Source of the DNA: Diphasiastrum complanatum
Taxonomy: Eukaryota; Streptophyta; Lycopodiopsida; Lycopodiales; Lycopodiaceae
Assembly: GCA_029204225.1 (NCBI GenBank)
Contig: CM055097.1
Coordinates: 3,380,620-3,444,619 of the forward strand
Length of the DNA: 64,000 bases
Reading direction: 5' to 3'
Shown here: positions 59,229-64,000 of the stretch, in pieces
Position numbering within the stretch: the first letter of the stretch is position 1
How the letters are laid out: every line of letters starts with the position of its first letter
The notes under the pieces: generated by a model
Told to the model about the DNA's origin: nothing
The model's database searches: none
The model's input: only the letters and a program-made list of their open reading frames with translations
Program-made: the position numbers and the translations under genes

Positions 59229-59830
59229 ATGTCTTCCAACCAGTCCTCCAGTTCAGATGACCCCGATACAAAAAAGATTGATATCCAGATGGGGCAATTG
59301 GATGTTCAAGAAATGACAATCTGGTACCAACAAGCACAACAATTTTTCATAGACATTGAATTTCAAGTTCCTGTCCTGACTGGTTATTAGAGCCCATATT
59401 TGCTACACATGGCATACACAAATTACAATGTCATTGCAGGATCGTGCCAATTCATAATTCCTCCCAACAGGGACTATGTATATAATATATTTCTTTCGGC
59501 AGCAGATTTCCATACATTCGGGTTCCCTTGAGGCCCAAATGTTGTCTCTAGGACGCTACAAAAAATTGAGCAGACAGCATATTTCAAATACATTGATCCA
59601 TCTATTAACCATTGGCTGCTACATGTGTATACTTAACAAAGTACACACAACGTTTTAGAACAAAGATCTTGCACGTACCTATGTCACTATTTCACATGAT
59701 GGCAGATTCACGACTGCATGGCCAAAATCTATATGATTGGGCCCAGTTTGTCTTGAACTACCTTCATGAATGTATAAAGAACAAGCAGCCAAGCACCATG
59801 CTCGAGTCGGGTACCTGGTAACATGCCTTA
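59229..59830 (+). pseudogene. Decayed reading frame of unrecognised family
   Basis: From an ATG at 59,229 one frame reads MSSNQSSSSDDPDTKKIDIQ and continues to a stop at 59,388. Beyond it the same frame is coding-like: CQFIIPPNRDYVYNIFLSAA, DFHTFGFP, a stop at 59,530, then GPNVVSRTLQKIEQTAYFKY and IDPSINHWLLHVYT. After a frameshift near 59,650 it continues DLARTYVTISHDGRFTTAWP. The balanced composition, few stops and continuity across frames suggest a once-coding gene of at least 190 residues. I recognise no domain. It lies between the array and retroelement sequence, so it may be an unusual gag or a host gene relic. Confidence 0.45.
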
Positions 59831-59869
59831 TTATGTATTTTGTTGCCTGAATATGCGTAAGGTTTCAAT

Positions 59870-60803
59870 TTGATTTTCAATTTTGTCTTGGGTTGACAGA
59901 TCGAATTTGATCTCACACGTGTGGAGCCTGTTCCCACATGTGAAAGGAAGTAGGAAATGTACTTGTATAAAGTTAGATTCGGTTTAGATCAATCTACACA
60001 AGTGTGAACTTGATTTTTGACTAGAATCTGAGCTAAATTATTGCAATTTGATTCACTAGCATCATAGATTTTGAGCAATTCAAGGCATTGATTGATCCTT
60101 TATGATTATCTATGATCTGTATATCCATTACTGATCAAATTGAGCTCTTTTAGGATCTAATTCAAATGTGTTTAGGCTTCTAAAACCAGGTTCTAATCAT
60201 TTCTTATCTAGAAGATCAAATTAGCAAGTTTTGCTTGCTTTCTCATATCTAATTCAAGGCGAGCTTTGGAGTCAATCTCGAGGAGTAGCATTCAACCATT
60301 GGAGAGATAGAAGGATTGAAGCTTTTGGAGTTGATTTAGGTTCTTCTCAGGTGTGTGAGAGACCTCCTAAGAGTGATTTAGGTTCATTCCATAGCATTTT
60401 GCATTACTCATCATTAAGATCAATTTTTGTCAAAATTGTGATCTTGGTAGCTTGTGCTTGAAAAGTAGATTGTTTTGATTCTTAGTATAAAGTTTCAACC
60501 TGATCTTATAAGAGTGATTTAGAGTGTCATTTGTGTGCAATTATATCTTCTTTTCTTAGGTTGATTGGATATTTATAAGCCTTGTGAAGTTTAGATGGAG
60601 GAGGAGTCAATTTTGGTCATTTTTTCTACATCAAGCAAGCTAGTTTCATTTTGAATCTTTTTCAATATAATTGGTTGAGCTCAAGATCAAATAGTATCTT
60701 GTTGTTGATCATTCTCAGGTCCCTAGATAGTGGGATAGCTAGTTCTTGCATCCTTTCTATTGTGTATCCATTCTTATATAATCAATCTCTTGTTTAGAGG
60801 AAG
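59870..60803 (+). mobile_element. Probable LTR and leader of element B
   Basis: CTCACACGTGTGGAGCC and CCCACATGTGAAAGG near 59,913-59,943 match the palindromes of M-family LTRs. The region ends at the ATG of element B's gag (60,804). No clear primer-binding site is seen, and the LTR limits are unknown. Confidence 0.5.
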
Positions 60804-61877
60804 ATGGCATCCATGAATGCTTACCTTTTGGATTCTAGTGATAGATTGAACAAATCAAACTATTCTATTTGGAAATTAAGAATGGAATCAATCCTTGTAA
60901 TGCAAGATTTGATGGACATAGTGAGTGGCGAGGAGGATGAGCCAATCCACCCTCAAGAATCCACTAAATACAAGAAGAGGTGCAAACTAGCCCTCCATTG
61001 TATCAAAATGAATGTAGCCCACGACCCAAGAGGCTTGGGAGTCCCTTCAAAAGGTTTATGAGTCAAAGAACACTACAAGGTTGCTTGCCTTGAATCATCA
61101 AATCTTTCAAAGCTACCAAAAGAAGGGAGAAGTGCTTATTCATACGTTCTAAGGGTCATGGAGTTAAACAAAGAACTTTCCTTTATAGGAGAATCTATAA
61201 AGGATAATGGGCTTGTAAAACTAATCTTGAATGGACTTTGTGTATATTTCTATAACTTGGTGCAAGGATACTCTATAATGAGAAATTTGCCATCACTTGA
61301 AGACCTCCAAGGTGTCCTCATGGCCAAGGAGAATAGGATGCAACACTTCAATGCAAGGATGGATAGAAAGCCTCTTCATCAAAGGAAAAGGCAAAGCTAA
61401 GACCAAGGGAGTCACACTCAAGGAGAGTCTAGCAAAGATTGAAGATCAAGATGGATCTTCAACTCCAACTTCAAGCAAGGCCAAGAAGGAACATTCCAAG
61501 TTCAAATGCTACTATTGTAGCAAGATGGGGCACTATGCCTCGGAATGCTTCAAGAGGAAGCAAGATCAAGGTCAAGACAACATTGGACAAGAGGAGGAAG
61601 AGTTTCATGAGGACTCACTCATGACGTCAACTTTTTCATCATCAAGTGTCAAAGGTGAAGTTCATTGGTGGATAGATAATGGGGCTAGCTCCTACATTTC
61701 AGGTAAAAGGGAGTATTTCTCTCAACTCACACCTTATGTAGGACCTATAAAGTCCATTTTTATAGCAAATGATCATGAATGTAAAGTTGAAGATGTGGGA
61801 TCCATTCCCTTATGCTTAGGTGAAGAAACAAAATGTTTCTATTACCAAAGCTTTGCTAGCTTTCAGCCCTCTGCCTG
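60804..61877 (+). mobile_element. Copia element B: gag-protease, rest of pol missing
   Basis: Gag begins MASMNAYLLDSSDRLNKSNY, SIWKLRMESILVMQDLMDIV. After a frameshift near 61,010 it continues through AWESLQKVYESKNTTRLLAL, then ELNKELSFIGESIKDNGLVK, and after another shift the zinc knuckle CYYCSKMGHYASEC (61,507-61,548) and protease WWIDNGASSYISG (61,669-61,707; DSG changed to DNG). After GSIPLCLG the coding frame enters non-coding 3' sequence and stops at 61,876. Integrase, RT and RNase H are entirely missing. It is homologous to element A in gag, protease and 3' region. Confidence 0.85.
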
Positions 61878-62768
61878 ACGAAAATGTTTGCGAATGCAAA
61901 AGTCAAAAGACACAAAGCAAAAATGTTCGCGAACACCCTGACGAAAAGACACAAAAATGAAAAATTCGTGAAAGAGAATTTTTAGCAATACAGGGGGAGA
62001 AAGTCAGACAACGTGAAAGTCAAAAGACACAAAGTGACACAAAAATCGTCGCAACGCCTTTCTCAACCCTCACACTCCAAAAAGGATCAGCAAAATCATG
62101 CAAGTACCAAGAAGTACATATATCTGATCTGATATCATGACATCAGCAGATGCACTCTAGGTCGTGGCTAATCTACCACTCTTGTAATTCGTGATTAGTT
62201 GTAGATGTTTAATCACTCTAATCTAGAAGTTACACGACGAGACTATATACCTTCTGGTTGATGTATGGTATAACAAGTTTAATGCTTGTAAGCAAGACAG
62301 ACAGACGAAATATAGAATATAAGTCTGCCTGTGAGCGAGACAAGTTTTGTAAGCAGGATCCACAAAGATCAAAGAAGTTCGCTTGTAAACGAGACATCAC
62401 TCGTGGGAGAACGCCGCTTCTCTCACGCCAATGCGATGTGTGGGTCTGTCATACAGCGCACAAAAAATGAGAAGATCAATAGATGATATTGTAGCCATTA
62501 TGCACATATCACTCTTATTTTGTCTGATCTTGAATGAATTGTTGTTCGCCATCGTTTGTGTATCTCATTCATTCAATTTATCAATTCTGCGACTGGTTGA
62601 ATTTTGTTGAATGCTGTGTTAATCTAAAAACGTAGATCAGCAGTGCTTGTCTACATTCTGGAGGACTGTAGGAATGATACAACTGGCAGTGACCAACAAT
62701 CATATCTGAAATCCATCTGAATTGTTTCGCGTCCGCAACTGTGCATGCGTCGCATCATTTTCGTATCA
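61878..62768 (+). mobile_element. 3' region of B and LTR leading into element D
   Basis: A purine tract CAGGGGGAGAAAG lies at about 61,993-62,005. 61,880-62,430 matches 25,496-24,900 of element A on the other strand. The LTR ends TTTTCGTATCA at 62,768, one base before a primer-binding site. Its left edge is uncertain; TGATATCATGAC near 62,130 would give TGATA/TATCA terminal repeats. Confidence 0.65.
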
Positions 62769-62769
62769 A

Positions 62770-62782
62770 TGGTATCAGAGCC
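62770..62782 (+). other. Primer-binding site of element D
   Basis: TGGTATCAGAGCC, matching initiator-Met tRNA, directly after the LTR end. Confidence 0.85.
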
Positions 62783-62861
62783 TACCTTGTCATAGTTTGA
62801 CATAGCCAAAAAGCTATCAGATCCTAGAGGCCAAGCATTCAAACAACACACTTTAGAAGCA

Positions 62862-64000
62862 ATGGCTTCAATTAGCAGCATACAGAGCAAGATCTATACA
62901 GTTCTAGATTCTTCCGGATCAAACTCTAGAAAGTTAAGACATCATTGATACTCAAGGGTGAAGGTTTATTTCCCTGGGTGGATGGCATAGAGGAGATGCC
63001 TATGACATCAAGCAAAGGCTACGCGAGTGGAGGGAGAAAAATGACAAGGAAGTAGCCTTGCTATCATTTTCCATCGAAGATAGTCTCACACTTGACCTGG
63101 CTACACTCTCCAAAGCTAAGGAGATGTGGGATACAATGCTCACGAGATTTGAAATGAAATCAGGAAGTCAAATAATGATGCTGGAAGATCTACTGACAAA
63201 TCTACAGTGGGATGAAAAAGATCTCACTTCTTTTGTGAGGAAGATGAAGGATATGTTTCTATCACTACATAACTCTAGAACAGAGAATGCAGTGTTAGCT
63301 GAGAAACAACTCACTTACATGTTGAGAGCCTTACCCAAATCTTTCAAGACAACCAAAACCCTGCTTGCGAAAGATCCTACAATGACCCTCGAAAAGGCAA
63401 TTGTCGAGATTTGAGAGGAAGTCGAGGCAAGAGAGCACCTCAATCACAAAGATGGTTCTGACCAAACCCTCTACGACAACAAGGAAAAATCCAAGAAACA
63501 ACTCAAGCCTAAGAGGGAGTCGAATCAAAGGCAGGATCGTGATCAGCAAGCAGAGGGGACCAGCAAAGGCAATTGGAAGAGCAAAGGGAGATCGAAACAA
63601 CAAGGTGGAGAAAAGAAGATTTGCGTGAGATGCAGACGTGATGGGCACATAGTTGACACATGCTGGCTCAATCCAAAAATTGAATGTATCCACTACCACA
63701 AGAAGGGTCATGTAGCCATGGATTGTCGTCTGAACCCAAGAAACAAATCAGCTCAGAACAAACAGGAGGACAGTAATAGTTCATCCTATGTCAAGGAGCA
63801 TGAGAACTCAAAAATGGGCAAAGAGAAATCGAACAAAAATTGATCAACCGCTATATTTGTGCAGATGTGTGTGCAGCATCAACATCTGACACACACGAGG
63901 TGATCCTAGATTCAGGAGCCACTTCACACTTCATGACATTAGGATGAATTATGTCTGATTTCAAAAGGACAGATCCTTCAAGATTCATTGTTCTTGGAGA
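62862..64000 (+). mobile_element. Copia element D: gag and protease start, continues off the window
   Basis: The ATG at 62,862 begins gag (MASISSIQSKIYTVLD). Two early frameshifts precede LILKGEGLFPWVDGIEE and AYDIKQRLREWREKNDKEVA. A clean stretch 63,058-63,414 follows (EMWDTMLTRFEMKSGSQIMM; LTYMLRALPKSFKTTKTLL), then a stop and a lysine-rich linker. Two zinc knuckles come next: CVRCRRDGHIVDTC (intact) and CIHYHKKGHVAMDC (second Cys replaced by Tyr). Protease begins VILDSGATSHFMT near 63,905. This gag differs from that of B. Breaks make it non-autonomous as it stands. Confidence 0.85.

Noticed and set aside
1-64000. CRISPR arrays, operons, phage or bacterial defence genes
   Set aside because: No regular direct repeats with unique spacers; all confident genes are plant nuclear genes with introns or retroelement remnants.

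Overview
This is a nuclear DNA window from a land plant. The two real genes are split by spliceosomal GT-AG introns, one encodes a SufE-NadA quinolinate synthase fusion of the plant organellar type, and nearly everything else is decayed Ty1/copia and Ty3/gypsy LTR retrotransposon sequence, microsatellites and short tandem duplications. The species cannot be fixed from the sequence. The repeat load and the 10.6 kb TE-filled intron suit a large-genome plant; fern or gymnosperm is only a guess.

Layout. 1-2.2 kb: copia and gypsy debris. 2.2-5.3 kb: intergenic. 5,289-22,489 (minus): a complete nine-exon gene for RPAC1, the subunit shared by RNA polymerases I and III (381 codons plus stop). Its intron 4 (10,467-21,039) holds a copia element split by a later gypsy insertion (11,991-16,891, intact LTR ends, target duplication ACACC, primer-binding site and polypurine tract), then a second gypsy fragment. 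Telo-box motifs lie 200-300 bp upstream of its ATG. 22.8-24.9 kb: unassigned, with microsatellites. 24.9-33.0 kb: overlapping copia elements of three families, including two copies of one family joined in tandem through a single LTR. 33-37 kb: unassigned DNA with tandem duplications and a strong 37-bp-arm hairpin. 37.2-39.0 kb: copia gag plus LTR.

40,138-43,699 (plus): a complete seven-exon quinolinate synthase gene (760 codons plus stop), with a G-box-bearing 66-bp tandem duplication and a (TC)n tract upstream. 45-54.6 kb: further copia LTRs, gag fragments and a gag-like zinc-knuckle remnant. 54.6-56 kb: unassigned DNA with a (CA)n tract. 56.9-59.2 kb: an unusual degenerate dispersed array built on a TCTCGACCGA core. 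59.2-59.8 kb: a decayed, unrecognised reading frame. 60.8-64.0 kb: a gag-protease-only copia element followed by the 5' end of another copia element that runs off the window.

The two genes are unrelated housekeeping genes (rRNA/tRNA transcription; de novo NAD synthesis) that happen to be neighbours on opposite strands. I found no defence system, CRISPR array, operon or convincing RNA gene. The best candidates for something undescribed are the TCTCGACCGA array, the reading frame beside it, the 36.6 kb hairpin, and a pair of retroelements whose pol genes stop at the same protease position.
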